Positions 42,498 through 51,319 of a stretch of DNA of 64,000 bases are shown here, one piece after another. This DNA is from Micromonospora rhizosphaerae. Its GTDB lineage: Bacteria > Actinomycetota > Actinomycetes > Mycobacteriales > Micromonosporaceae. The notes beneath the pieces are model-generated. The model was not told the DNA's origin and searched no databases. It was given only the letters and a program-made list of their open reading frames with translations. The position numbers and the translations under genes are program-made. The stretch lies in the NCBI RefSeq assembly GCF_900091465.1, contig NZ_FMHV01000002.1, forward strand, positions 2,790,001-2,854,000, read 5' to 3'. Position 1 is the stretch's first letter, and each line of letters starts with the position of its first letter.

Positions 42498-42531
42498 TGA
42501 CGGGTCCGCGTCCACTGACGCGGGCCCGTCA
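42498..42531 (+). terminator. hairpin terminator of the phosphoesterase gene
   Basis: TGACGGGTCCGCGTC and GACGCGGGCCCGTCA form a 15-bp stem with one T-G wobble and a CACT loop, 47 bp after the stop codon. Confidence 0.85.
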
Positions 42532-42683
42532 GCCCCGCACTTGGCACGGCGATCTGTCACCTGGGCTGCCTCCTCGCTGCGGCGATGGTGCTTTTTCGCG
42601 CCCGGTGGTGACAGCCCACACGGCCCAGAGCGGCCCGAGCTGATCTTCCTGGGCTTCATAGGCGCTGCGCTGAACCTACGATC

Positions 42684-42803
42684 ATGCGCATGGAGGGTCT
42701 CTTCGCCGGCGGCGCGCTGCTCTGCGGCGGGTTCAGTTGTCTGCTGCTGCTCTGCGCCGTCGCAGCGATGTGGGCGGCTTGGCGGCCCGAGAAGCGGAAG
42801 TGA
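42684..42803 (+). CDS. possible 39-residue membrane protein
   Basis: ATG 42684 opens 39 codons: MRMEGLFAGGALLCGGFSC followed by LLLLCAVAAMWAAWRPEKRK. It has one hydrophobic helix and a basic tail, the pattern of a real small membrane protein. No ribosome site is present; TACGAT at 42677-42682 could be a -10 box for a leaderless start at ATG 42690. Support is weak. Confidence 0.3.
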   Translation: MRMEGLFAGGALLCGGFSCLLLLCAVAAMWAAWRPEKRK

Positions 42804-42920
42804 TGGCGTCACGAGATCCTGACGCTCATCGACGAGGACAGGGACCGGCTCGACCGCGTGACGGTCGTCCCCGGCGCGCAGTTGAGCTGGGATCTGGGGC
42901 TCGGCGGCGGGGCGGGGCTG

Positions 42921-43436
42921 TCAGGGCAGGGGGTGCGAAATGCCCCGAGCGTGGTCGGTGATGGCGGCGCCGACCACCGTGGCGGTCAGCGGCAGCATCT
43001 CCAGGCAGCGGCGGACCGCCGCGGCCATCAGCACGTTCGGCACCCGCATCGACAGCGTGCAGTGTGGCACCCAGCGCCCCGGCTGGTAGTGCTCGACCAG
43101 CGTGATCCCGGCCTGGGCGAGCCGGTGGTGCACCTGCGCGTGGTGGGCCAGCAGCTCGGCGGTGGGTGCCAGCCCGAGCCAGAGCACCCGGCCGACGAAC
43201 TGGCCGGCGTGCTGGAACTCCAGCCGCAGCGGCGCGGCGACCACCATCCCGGCCAGCGCGTCGGCGACCTGCTCGGGATCGAAGCGGGCGGCGACCGCGA
43301 GCGAGACGTGCGGGCGGTGCCGCTGCTCCAGCAGCGACCGCATGCTCTGCACGCCCTCGGACTCGAGCGCGTCCCAGAGCACCCGGATCCGCCGGGTGGC
43401 GTCGGTGTCCAGGTAGAGCTCCAGCGCCGCGACCAC
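42921..43436 (-). CDS. 2'-5' RNA ligase family protein (2H phosphoesterase)
   Basis: A 171-residue protein of the 2H phosphoesterase superfamily. Both histidine motifs are present: HRPHVSLAVAA (H-x-S) and VPHCTLSMRV (H-x-T). These enzymes open cyclic phosphates or hydrolyse 2',5' bonds in RNA-like substrates. GTG 43436 is chosen because TAGGGT (43448-43443) could be a -10 box giving a leaderless start there; GTG 43445 is the alternative. Neither has a ribosome site. It is divergent from a DinB gene. Confidence 0.82.
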   Translation of the reverse strand: MVAALELYLDTDATRRIRVLWDALESEGVQSMRSLLEQRHRPHVSLAVAARFDPEQVADALAGMVVAAPLRLEFQHAGQFVGRVLWLGLAPTAELLAHHAQVHHRLAQAGITLVEHYQPGRWVPHCTLSMRVPNVLMAAAVRRCLEMLPLTATVVGAAITDHARGISHPLP

Positions 43437-43520
43437 GACGATCACCCTAGAGGTCGAGGTTTGCCCGGCTCGGTGGGCGGTACTGCCCACTCGGCACGAT
43501 AGCGGAGGAGCGTGGTTCGA

Positions 43521-44030
43521 GTGGACGTCAACGACCTCCTGACCGAGGCGTACGACCGGGTCCCCGAGCTGGTCGGCTCGGCGGTCGACGGGCTCACCCC
43601 GGAGCAGTTGCGGCGCGCTCCCGCGCCGGGCGCGAACCCGGTGGGCTGGCTGGTCTGGCACCTGACCCGGATCCAGGACCACCACGTCGCCGACCTGCTC
43701 GGCGAGGAGCAGGTCTGGGTCTCCGGGGACTGGGCGGGCCGGTTCGGGTTGCCCGCCGATCCGGACGACACCGGCTACGGCCACACCCCGGCCCGGGTCG
43801 CGGCGGTCCGGCCGGACAGCGCGGAGGTGCTCGTCGACTACCACCGGGCGGTGGTGGAGCGTACCCGGGCGTTCCTGCGCGGGCTGCGGCCGGCGGACCT
43901 GGACCGGGTCGTGGACGAGGCCTGGGATCCGCCGGTGACCCTCGGCGTCCGGCTGGTCAGCGTGCTGGCGGACGACCTCCAGCATGCCGGCCAGGCCGGC
44001 TACGTGCGGGGGCTGATCGAGCGGCGTTGA
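43521..44030 (+). CDS. DinB/DUF664 family protein
   Basis: A 169-residue DinB-fold protein: AYDRVPELVGSAVDGLTPEQL opening, GWLVWHLTRIQDHHVADLLGE (first metal His), and LADDLQHAGQAGYVRGLIE (second metal His) match the mycothiol-dependent transferase-like group. It is likely to bind zinc or nickel and to act on a thiol adduct, substrate unknown. GTG 43521 is preferred because GGAGGAG (43504-43510) is ten bases upstream; GTG 43512 would be too close to it. Confidence 0.87.
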   Translation: MDVNDLLTEAYDRVPELVGSAVDGLTPEQLRRAPAPGANPVGWLVWHLTRIQDHHVADLLGEEQVWVSGDWAGRFGLPADPDDTGYGHTPARVAAVRPDSAEVLVDYHRAVVERTRAFLRGLRPADLDRVVDEAWDPPVTLGVRLVSVLADDLQHAGQAGYVRGLIERR

Positions 44031-44045
44031 GAGGGCCCCGGACTA

Positions 44046-45221
44046 TCAGCCCGGCCCACGCCGGTCGCCAGCGAAGACGGGGCGCGTGCCGCCGTCCGGG
44101 GCGGCCGTCCGGGTGGTTGCGGTCCCCGCGTCCGCCGGGCGGGACCCTGCGCCCGCGTCGGCTCTCCCGGCACCACCCGCTTCGGCGTCCGCCCGCGGGC
44201 GCGGCCGGGCCCCGGCGCCTCTGCTGGCCGCGGTGCCCTGGTCGGCCCCCGCTCGGGAGGCGGCCGGCCGGCGCGGATGAGCCGCCTCGCCCAGCGTGGC
44301 AGGGGAAACCGCGGCCGGAGCGTCCGGTCGCCGCCGGGCCGGCGGTTCCGGCCGAGCCGTGATCGGTGTGGCGGCGCCGGGGTCGGCCCCTGGCGTGGTC
44401 GGTGTCGGCCGGAGCGGACGGTCGGGCCGCGCCGCCGATGGTGCGGTCTGTCCCGGCGCGGGTTCCACGGCGGACGGGCTGGTCAGCGCCGACTCCGGGG
44501 CGTCCTCGCCGTCGGTGTCGGGGGTGGACGGTGGCGGGGCGGTCGCCGCGACGGTGCGCCTGTCCGGTGCGGGCGAGGGCGGCAACCGGCGCCACAGGTC
44601 GTCGATGTCGCACCGGAGGCGGGCCCGGCGCTCGTCGTCGCCCAAGTCGGCGAGCAGCGCCGCCGCCCGCTCGAGGTGGGCGCGGGCGTCGGCGTACCGG
44701 GCGGCGGTGAGGTCGCGGCGGGCCTGCTCCAGCGTCCGGCCGATCTCCCGTTCGGTGACGAGCGACTCGGCCCGCTCGGTCCAGAGCACTTCGGTGACCG
44801 GCCAGAGCGGACCGCCCGGCTCGGCCCGGGCCGAGCCGAGCCAGAGGCCACCGGTCAGCGCCACCAGGGCGAGCGTCGCGCCGGCGACGGCGCCGTTGCG
44901 TCGGTGGGGCCGGCCCGTGGCGTCAGGGTGGCGTCGCTCCGCCGGCCTGGATCGGCGCACCCCGGCCGGTACGGCGACGCCGCGCCCAGGCCGTCCGGTC
45001 CGCGCCGCCCCGCCCCGCGGCTGGTCCTCCGGCGCAGCGGCATCCGACGGCCCGGCGTCGAGCGCTGCGGCCCGGGCCACCACCCTGGCCCGCCAGTCGG
45101 CCAGCAGCGCGGCGACCGGGTCGTCCGCAGGGGGCGCTTCGCCATGACCGATCGCCTCTAGCAGTTCGTCGTCCCGCAGCACCGGGTCGCCGGGCGGGGG
45201 AGTCCGGTCGCCGGGGGTCAC
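44046..45221 (-). CDS. rsdA: anti-sigma-D factor RsdA-like membrane protein
   Basis: A 391-residue protein immediately after the sigma gene, overlapping it by four bases (GTGA). The N-terminal part (LRDDELLEAIGHGEAPPADDPVAALLADWRARV) resembles the sigma-binding domain of RsdA, the anti-sigma-D factor. One membrane helix follows (AVAGATLALVALTGGLWLG), then a coiled region (LEQARRDLTAARYADARAHL) and a very long Ala/Pro/Arg/Thr-rich external tail of about 190 residues. It would hold sigma-D inactive at the membrane until proteolysis. The assignment rests on position and the N-terminal pattern. Confidence 0.72.
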   Translation of the reverse strand: MTPGDRTPPPGDPVLRDDELLEAIGHGEAPPADDPVAALLADWRARVVARAAALDAGPSDAAAPEDQPRGGAARTGRPGRGVAVPAGVRRSRPAERRHPDATGRPHRRNGAVAGATLALVALTGGLWLGSARAEPGGPLWPVTEVLWTERAESLVTEREIGRTLEQARRDLTAARYADARAHLERAAALLADLGDDERRARLRCDIDDLWRRLPPSPAPDRRTVAATAPPPSTPDTDGEDAPESALTSPSAVEPAPGQTAPSAARPDRPLRPTPTTPGADPGAATPITARPEPPARRRPDAPAAVSPATLGEAAHPRRPAASRAGADQGTAASRGAGARPRPRADAEAGGAGRADAGAGSRPADAGTATTRTAAPDGGTRPVFAGDRRGPG

Positions 45222-45790
45222 CGGATCACCGTGGCCAGGGTGTCGTCGGCGAGGGCACGCAGCCGGGTGAGCGCGCGGTGCTGCGCCAGTCGTACCGCAC
45301 CCCCGGTCATACCGAGCACGGTACCGACCTCGTCCGCGGTCATGCCGACCGCCAGCCGCAGCACCAGAATCTCGCGATGGGTCGCCGGCAGCTGGGCCAG
45401 CAGCCCGGCGAGGCGGGCGCCCAGGTCGGCGGCGAGGGCCTGCGGCTCCGGCCCGGGCGTGGGATCGGCCGTGTCGGGCACGTCGGCGACGCTCTCGGTG
45501 CGGTCCCGGCTCGCCGCGCGGCAGGCGTCGGCGACCTTGCGGGCGGCGATGCCATAGACGAAGGCGAGGAAGGGCCGGCCCTGCTCGGAGAACCGGGGCA
45601 GCGCCCGGAGCACCGCCAGGCAGACCTCCTGGGCGACGTCCTCCGCGGTCGCGCCGCCGGCGCCCACGTGACCCAACCGGGCGAGGCTGTACCGCACGAC
45701 GATCGGCCTGATCTGCGTCAGCACCTGGGTCACGGCCACGGGATCGCCTGCGACGGCCCGACGCACGACGTCGGGATCCGGTGTGTCCAT
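45218..45790 (-). CDS. RNA polymerase sigma factor, SigD/ShbA type
   Basis: A 190-residue sigma-70 family protein with region 2 (SLARLGHVGAGGATAEDVAQEVCLAVLRALPRF and FLAFVYGIAARKVADACRA) and region 4 (LPATHREILVLRLAVGMTADEVGTVLGMTGGAVRLAQHRALTRL). The sequence fits the SigD/ShbA group found with an RsdA-like partner in actinobacteria; ShbA drives the principal sigma gene in some streptomycetes. The ATG 45790 has no ideal ribosome site. The IS-like tnpB gene lies directly upstream in divergent orientation, so the sigma promoter region is hemmed in. Confidence 0.85.
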   Translation of the reverse strand: MDTPDPDVVRRAVAGDPVAVTQVLTQIRPIVVRYSLARLGHVGAGGATAEDVAQEVCLAVLRALPRFSEQGRPFLAFVYGIAARKVADACRAASRDRTESVADVPDTADPTPGPEPQALAADLGARLAGLLAQLPATHREILVLRLAVGMTADEVGTVLGMTGGAVRLAQHRALTRLRALADDTLATVIR

Positions 45791-45943
45791 CAGGTCAACG
45801 AGGCCCTTCCCGCTGTGGCTGGGTCGACGGTAGCTGTCGTCCGCCGTACCGCCAAGAGGGTGCCGTGGGGGTGTGGCGTTGGTGGTTGCGGGTGACTGTC
45901 GTATCGGGTGTTTATGGTGCTGGGCGTGGCGCACCGGGAGCGG

Positions 45944-47323
45944 GTGAGTGTCGTGCAGGCATACCGGTTCGCGTTGGACCTGACGCCCCGGCAGGAGCGG
46001 GTGGTGTTGGCTCATGCGGGGGCGGCTCGGCTGGCGCACAACTGGGCGCTGGCCCGGGTCAAGGCGGTCATGGATCAGCGGGCCGCCGAACGCACCTACG
46101 GCATCGACGAGGCGGACCTGACCCCGACCCAGGGCTGGCCCCTGCCCGCGCTGCGTAGAGCGTGGAATCAGGCGAAGCCTGTGGTGGCGCCGTGGTGGCG
46201 GGATTACTCGAAGGAGGCGTTCAACACCGGCCTGGACGCACTGGCTAGGGCGTTGAAGAACTGGTCCGACTCCCGCAGCGGCAAGCGCGCCGGCCGGCCG
46301 GTCGGGTTCCCCCGGTTCAAGTCCCGGCGCCGGTCGACCCCGTCGGTGCGGTTCACCACCGGCGCCATCCGCGTCGAGCCGGACCGCAAGCATGTGTTGC
46401 TGCCCCGGCTCGGCCGGCTGAAGCTGCACGAATCGGCCCGCAAACTCGCCCGCCGCCTCGACGCGGGCACCGCCCGGATCTTGTCCGCGACGGTGCGCCG
46501 CGACGGCGGCCGCTGGCACGTGGCGTTCTGCGTCGAAGTCGACCGCGCCGCGCGCACTCCACACCAGCCACAAGCGGTGGTCGGCGTGGACCTGGGTGTG
46601 AGGCATCTGGCGGTGCTGTCCACCGGTGAGGTGGAGCCCAACCCGCGCCACCTGGACGTCGCCGGCCGCCGGTTGCGCCGCCTCGCCCGGCGCATGTCCC
46701 GGCGGGTCGGCCCCGACCGGCGCACCGGCCGCCGTGCGTCGAAGCGGTGGGAACGGGCGCAAGCCGCGCTCGGCCGGGCGCACGCCCGCGTGGCGAACCT
46801 GCGCCGTGACGGCCTGCACAAGCTGACCACCCGACTCGCCCGCGCCTGCGGCACCATTGTGGTGGAAGACCTCAACGTGGCCGGGATGCTGCGCAACCGC
46901 AGGTTGGCCAGGTGCATCGCCGACGCCGGGTTCGCCGAGCTACGCCGGCAACTCGGGTACAAGACGGCGTGGAATGGCGGGCGGCTGGTGGTGGCCGACC
47001 GCTGGTATCCGTCCTCGAAGACCTGCTCGGGCTGCGGCGCGGTGAAAACCAAACTCGCCCTGTCCGAGCGCACCTACACCTGCACCCTGTGTGGTCTGGT
47101 CCTGGACCGGGACGTCAACGCCGCACGGAACCTGGCCGCGCTGGCGGTCACCGTCGCCGGGAGTGGCCCGGAGACGCGAAACGGACGCGGAGCCGACCGT
47201 AAGACCCCACTCGCGGGGCCGGTGACTGTGAAACGTCAACCCGGCACCGCCACAGCGGGCAAGACCGGGACCGTCCCACCGCAAGGCAGGACATCCGATC
47301 ACATGCTTACCAAAGCATCATGA
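45944..47323 (+). CDS. tnpB: TnpB, IS200/IS605-IS607-type RNA-guided nuclease
   Basis: A 459-residue TnpB with all active-site motifs intact: RuvC-I GVDLGVRHLAVLSTG, RuvC-II VVEDLNVAGM (Glu), RuvC-III VLDRDVNAARNLAAL (Asp), and the zinc ribbon CSGCGAVK...CTLCG. The N-terminus (QAYRFALDLTPRQERVVLAHAG) is complete, so the protein is probably functional. TnpB cuts DNA guided by an RNA made from the transposon right end. No tnpA lies nearby, so it is a solitary or immobile copy. GTG 45944 follows GGGAG; GTG 45953 and 45929 are alternatives. It sits between sigD and a subtilase gene. Confidence 0.92.
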   Translation: MSVVQAYRFALDLTPRQERVVLAHAGAARLAHNWALARVKAVMDQRAAERTYGIDEADLTPTQGWPLPALRRAWNQAKPVVAPWWRDYSKEAFNTGLDALARALKNWSDSRSGKRAGRPVGFPRFKSRRRSTPSVRFTTGAIRVEPDRKHVLLPRLGRLKLHESARKLARRLDAGTARILSATVRRDGGRWHVAFCVEVDRAARTPHQPQAVVGVDLGVRHLAVLSTGEVEPNPRHLDVAGRRLRRLARRMSRRVGPDRRTGRRASKRWERAQAALGRAHARVANLRRDGLHKLTTRLARACGTIVVEDLNVAGMLRNRRLARCIADAGFAELRRQLGYKTAWNGGRLVVADRWYPSSKTCSGCGAVKTKLALSERTYTCTLCGLVLDRDVNAARNLAALAVTVAGSGPETRNGRGADRKTPLAGPVTVKRQPGTATAGKTGTVPPQGRTSDHMLTKAS

Positions 47324-47357
47324 GAGGAAACGGATGAAACACCGCGACGGCTCGCGG
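47303..47357 (+). ncRNA. candidate omega-RNA scaffold / right end of the tnpB element
   Basis: Two hairpins lie at the 3' end of tnpB: ATGCTT-ACCA-AAGCAT (47303-47318, inside the last codons) and CCGCGA-CGGC-TCGCGG (47342-47357, after the stop). In known TnpB elements the guide RNA scaffold overlaps the 3' end of the gene and the right end, and the guide is read from the flanking DNA. The exact right boundary cannot be fixed from this sequence; the guide would begin after it. Confidence 0.45.
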
Positions 47358-47418
47358 CGATAACCCGGCAGGAGGCCAGTGGCCCGCCGACCTGACGTCG
47401 TCGACGCCGGGTCAGTCG

Positions 47419-47447
47419 TTGTGCGGCTTTTCGGCCAAATTTATATA
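47419..47447 (+). promoter_or_regulatory. promoter of the second subtilase gene
   Basis: TTGTGC (47419-47424), a 17-bp spacer and TATATA (47442-47447) in an unusually AT-rich stretch. The leader to the ATG at 47549 would be about 95 bases. Confidence 0.6.
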
Positions 47448-47548
47448 TTTCCAATAACGAATGTCTGCACACCCTGGTCCGGGCTCCTCCGGTTGCGACA
47501 ACCTCGGCGTGGGCCAACCGCCCCTACCGCACGTGGAGAGGAACCCCC

Positions 47549-48766
<1,218 letters not shown>

Positions 48767-48775
48767 CCGTCGATC

Positions 48776-48813
48776 GTCGACCGTTCCGGCCCGCTCGGGT
48801 CGGAACGGTCGAC
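48776..48813 (+). terminator. strong hairpin terminator after subtilase
   Basis: GTCGACCGTTCCG (48776-48788) pairs perfectly over 13 bp with CGGAACGGTCGAC (48801-48813) around a 12-base loop. It lies nine bases after the stop and also faces the convergent gene ending at 48913, so it may serve both. Confidence 0.88.
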
Positions 48814-48912
48814 TATCCCGCCACCCCTTCGGCGGCGGGCGGCGTCGTCGCGGGTGACCCCGCACGCAACGACGACCGCCGGCTCAGCGGGGTCCGGTCG
48901 GGCCCGGGCGGC

Positions 48913-49629
48913 TCACCGACGGACCGGCGGGTCGCTCGGTCGATGGGCCGGTGTGGACGGTGCGTTCCCCGGTCGGCCGGTGTCCCGCCCGGGTCGGGCG
49001 GTGGCGTCCGGGCCGCCCTGGTCGTCCCGACCCGCGAGCAGGCGGTCGCAGAAGCCGGGCACCTTCTCCCGCCCCCCGGCGGTCGAGACCAGTTCGGCGA
49101 AGCGTGCCGTCTCCAACGCCCGGCCTCGGGCTTCGCCCTCCTCGGCCCGGTACGCGGTGCAGAGCCCGACCAGGGCCGGGGTGGCGGGGGGTAGACCGGA
49201 CTCTCCGGCGGCGGTGGGGGAGGCGTCGGGGCCGGTGGTCGGCGACGGTCGCCCGTTGGCGGTCGCGCTCGGCGACGTCGTGGCCCCGTCGGCGCCACCC
49301 AGCGGGCCGGGCAGGGTACCGGTGGCGGCGGCCAGCGCGACGCCACCGGTGGCGGCGGCGGCGAGCAGGGCCGCCAGGGCAACCTTCGCGCGGAGCAGCC
49401 CGGCGAGCACCCTCCGCTCGGGGCGGGATGTCGCCGCGGAGAGGGCGCCCGCCCGCGCCAGGCGGAACGCCTGCAGGGCGGCACCCTCGCCGGTGAGCTC
49501 GTGCGGGCGGGGAGCGGCGCGGACGGCGGTGAGGAGTTGGACGAGCGCCTCCGGACCGTCCTGCGGGTAGGCGACTGGACCGACGAGCAGTCGCTCGACG
49601 GTCTCCTGGTCCATGCGGTGTGCGTTCAT
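48913..49629 (-). CDS. single-pass membrane protein, hypothetical
   Basis: A 238-residue protein with an N-terminal cytoplasmic part (MDQETVERLLVG...PEALVQLLTAVRAAPRPHELTGE), one membrane helix (VALAALLAAAATGGVALAAA, residues about 82-101), and a Thr/Ser/Pro/Gly-rich external tail containing a short structured segment (VGLCTAYRAEEGEARGRALETARFAEL). The layout resembles actinobacterial proteins encoded beside ECF sigma factors, but no sigma gene is adjacent, so function is unknown. ATG 49629 follows GAGGGACACGAG. The DinB gene upstream is 114 bp away on the same strand. Confidence 0.7.
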   Translation of the reverse strand: MNAHRMDQETVERLLVGPVAYPQDGPEALVQLLTAVRAAPRPHELTGEGAALQAFRLARAGALSAATSRPERRVLAGLLRAKVALAALLAAAATGGVALAAATGTLPGPLGGADGATTSPSATANGRPSPTTGPDASPTAAGESGLPPATPALVGLCTAYRAEEGEARGRALETARFAELVSTAGGREKVPGFCDRLLAGRDDQGGPDATARPGRDTGRPGNAPSTPAHRPSDPPVRR

Positions 49630-49743
49630 CTCGTGTCCCTCAGCGCCGTCGGTGGCCGCGACGTCACATCGGGACGCTGGGTCTCCCTCGCCCGCGCGGG
49701 TGAGATCGATCACCCACCTGTCGGGACCATGGACTGAATGGCC

Positions 49744-50250
49744 TCAGCCCATGGTCTTCGCGCCGTCGATCGACTCGCGGAGGATGTCCGCGTGCCCGGC
49801 GTGCTGGGAGGTCTCGGCGATGAGGTGGAGCAGCACCCGGCGCACGGACCAGCTCGCCCCCGGCTCGAACCAGGGGGCGACCGGCAGCGGGTGCGCGGCG
49901 TCCAGGTCCAGGGTGGCGACCAGCTCGTCCGTCGCCCGGGCCACCCGGTCGAACTCATCGAGCAGGCCGGCCAGCGTCTCGCCCTCCCGCATCCGGAACT
50001 GGCCGTCCCAGTCGACCGGCTGGCTCTGCATGGCCTCGGCGCCGCCCACCGCGAACCGCATCCAGCCCTCCTCGGTCAGCGCCACGTGCTTGATCAGACC
50101 GCCGAGGCAGAGCTCGCTCACGGTGCTGCGGAACGCGGCCTGCTCGTCGGTCAGCCCGTCGACGGTCTGCCGGAGGAAGCCGCGGTGCCGGCGGAGTGTG
50201 GCGAGCAGATCTGCCCGCTCACCGGTGAGGACCTGCTGGGAAATACTCAT
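49744..50250 (-). CDS. DinB/DUF664 family protein (mycothiol-transferase-like)
   Basis: A 168-residue DinB-fold protein: LRRHRGFLRQTVDGLTDEQAAFRSTVSELCLGGLIKHVALTE carries the first metal-binding His, and SVRRVLLHLIAETSQHAGHADILRE the second and third. This matches the DUF664/mycothiol-dependent group widespread in actinobacteria, probably involved in detoxification. ATG 50250 follows GAAGGGCGGG. It is divergent from the DUF72 gene. Confidence 0.9.
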   Translation of the reverse strand: MSISQQVLTGERADLLATLRRHRGFLRQTVDGLTDEQAAFRSTVSELCLGGLIKHVALTEEGWMRFAVGGAEAMQSQPVDWDGQFRMREGETLAGLLDEFDRVARATDELVATLDLDAAHPLPVAPWFEPGASWSVRRVLLHLIAETSQHAGHADILRESIDGAKTMG

Positions 50251-50396
50251 GATGCCCGCCCTTCGGTGACGACTACGACCACGGTAGGACCGTCCACACA
50301 CAGTTCCGGCCTCCACGGCGGAGATATCCCGCCGGGCGCCCCGCGCGGGCTGCCCACCGGTTGCCGATCCGCCCAAATGGCGGTGAACTGAATTAC

Positions 50397-51299
50397 ATGG
50401 GTGTAATCAAGGTCGGCACCTCGTCCTGGGCGGATCAGCTGCTGGTCCGCTCCGGCTGGTATCCCCGCCAGGTCAACACCCCGACCGGCCGGCTCGGTTA
50501 CTACGCCGAGCGGTTCCGGCTGGTCGAGGTGGACACCTCCTACTACGCGATCCCGCTGCCGGAGACCGTCGAGGGCTGGGTCGCGGCGACACCGCCGGGT
50601 TTCACCTTCGACGTCAAGGCGTTCCGCCTCTTCACCGGGCACCACACCCCGGTGGCGGCGCTGCCCCGGGACCTGCGGCCGACCGGCGGCCCCGCCCGGA
50701 TCCGCTGGCGGGACCTGCCCGTCGAGGCGTACGACGAGCTCTGGGACCGGTTCCGGGCGGCGCTGGCGCCGATCGCGGCGGCCGACCGGCTCGGCGCCGT
50801 GCTCCTCCAGTTCCCGCCGTGGCTGGCCTGCGGCGCGGCGGCGAAGCGGCGGATCGTCGAGCTGGCCCGGCGGTGTCGGCCCTGGCGGGTCGGCGTGGAG
50901 CTGCGGCACGCCTCCTGGTTCGCCGACGACGAGGTCGTGGACACCGTGACCTTCCTGCGCGAACACGACCTGACCTATGTCTGCGTCGACATGCCGCAGG
51001 GGCATGCCTCGTCGGTGCCGCCCATCCTGGTCGCCACCGCCGACCTCGCCGTGGTCCGGTTCCACGGGCACGGCACCGCCTGGGAGAGCGGCGACAAGCA
51101 GGACAAGTTCCGGTACGCCTACGGCGAGGAGGAGCTGCGCCGCTGGTCCGTGCTGCTGACCGAGCTGGCCGGGCAGAGCGCCGAGCTGCACGTGCTGATG
51201 AACAACTGCTGCGGCGATCAGGCCCAGCGCGACGCGACCCGGCTCGCCGGACTGCTCGGCGTCGACCCGAGCCGGGAGCGGGCCGCGGCCGGATCCTGA
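50397..51299 (+). CDS. DUF72 domain protein
   Basis: A 300-residue TIM-barrel-like DUF72 protein. Hallmarks are IKVGTSSWADQLLVRSGWYP (start), YYAERFRLVEVDTSYYAIP, FTFDVKAFRLFTGHHTP, VLLQFPPWL, and VRFHGHGTAWE near the C-terminus. Function of DUF72 (YecE) is not established. ATG 50397 is taken because it begins the first strand; the ATG 50361 alternative adds unrelated residues. Convergent with the P450 gene, 21 bp apart. Confidence 0.9.
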   Translation: MGVIKVGTSSWADQLLVRSGWYPRQVNTPTGRLGYYAERFRLVEVDTSYYAIPLPETVEGWVAATPPGFTFDVKAFRLFTGHHTPVAALPRDLRPTGGPARIRWRDLPVEAYDELWDRFRAALAPIAAADRLGAVLLQFPPWLACGAAAKRRIVELARRCRPWRVGVELRHASWFADDEVVDTVTFLREHDLTYVCVDMPQGHASSVPPILVATADLAVVRFHGHGTAWESGDKQDKFRYAYGEEELRRWSVLLTELAGQSAELHVLMNNCCGDQAQRDATRLAGLLGVDPSRERAAAGS

Positions 51300-51319
51300 C
51301 CCGCGCGTGGACGGCGTCG

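Larger units (their letters stand above)
42452..42920. other. 469-bp gap between phosphoesterase and RNA-ligase-like genes
   Basis: It holds the terminator at 42498-42531 and a possible 39-codon membrane ORF at 42684-42803. Past that ORF's stop the same frame reads HEILTLIDEDRDRLDRVTVV, which looks protein-like but has no start of its own. Confidence 0.4.
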
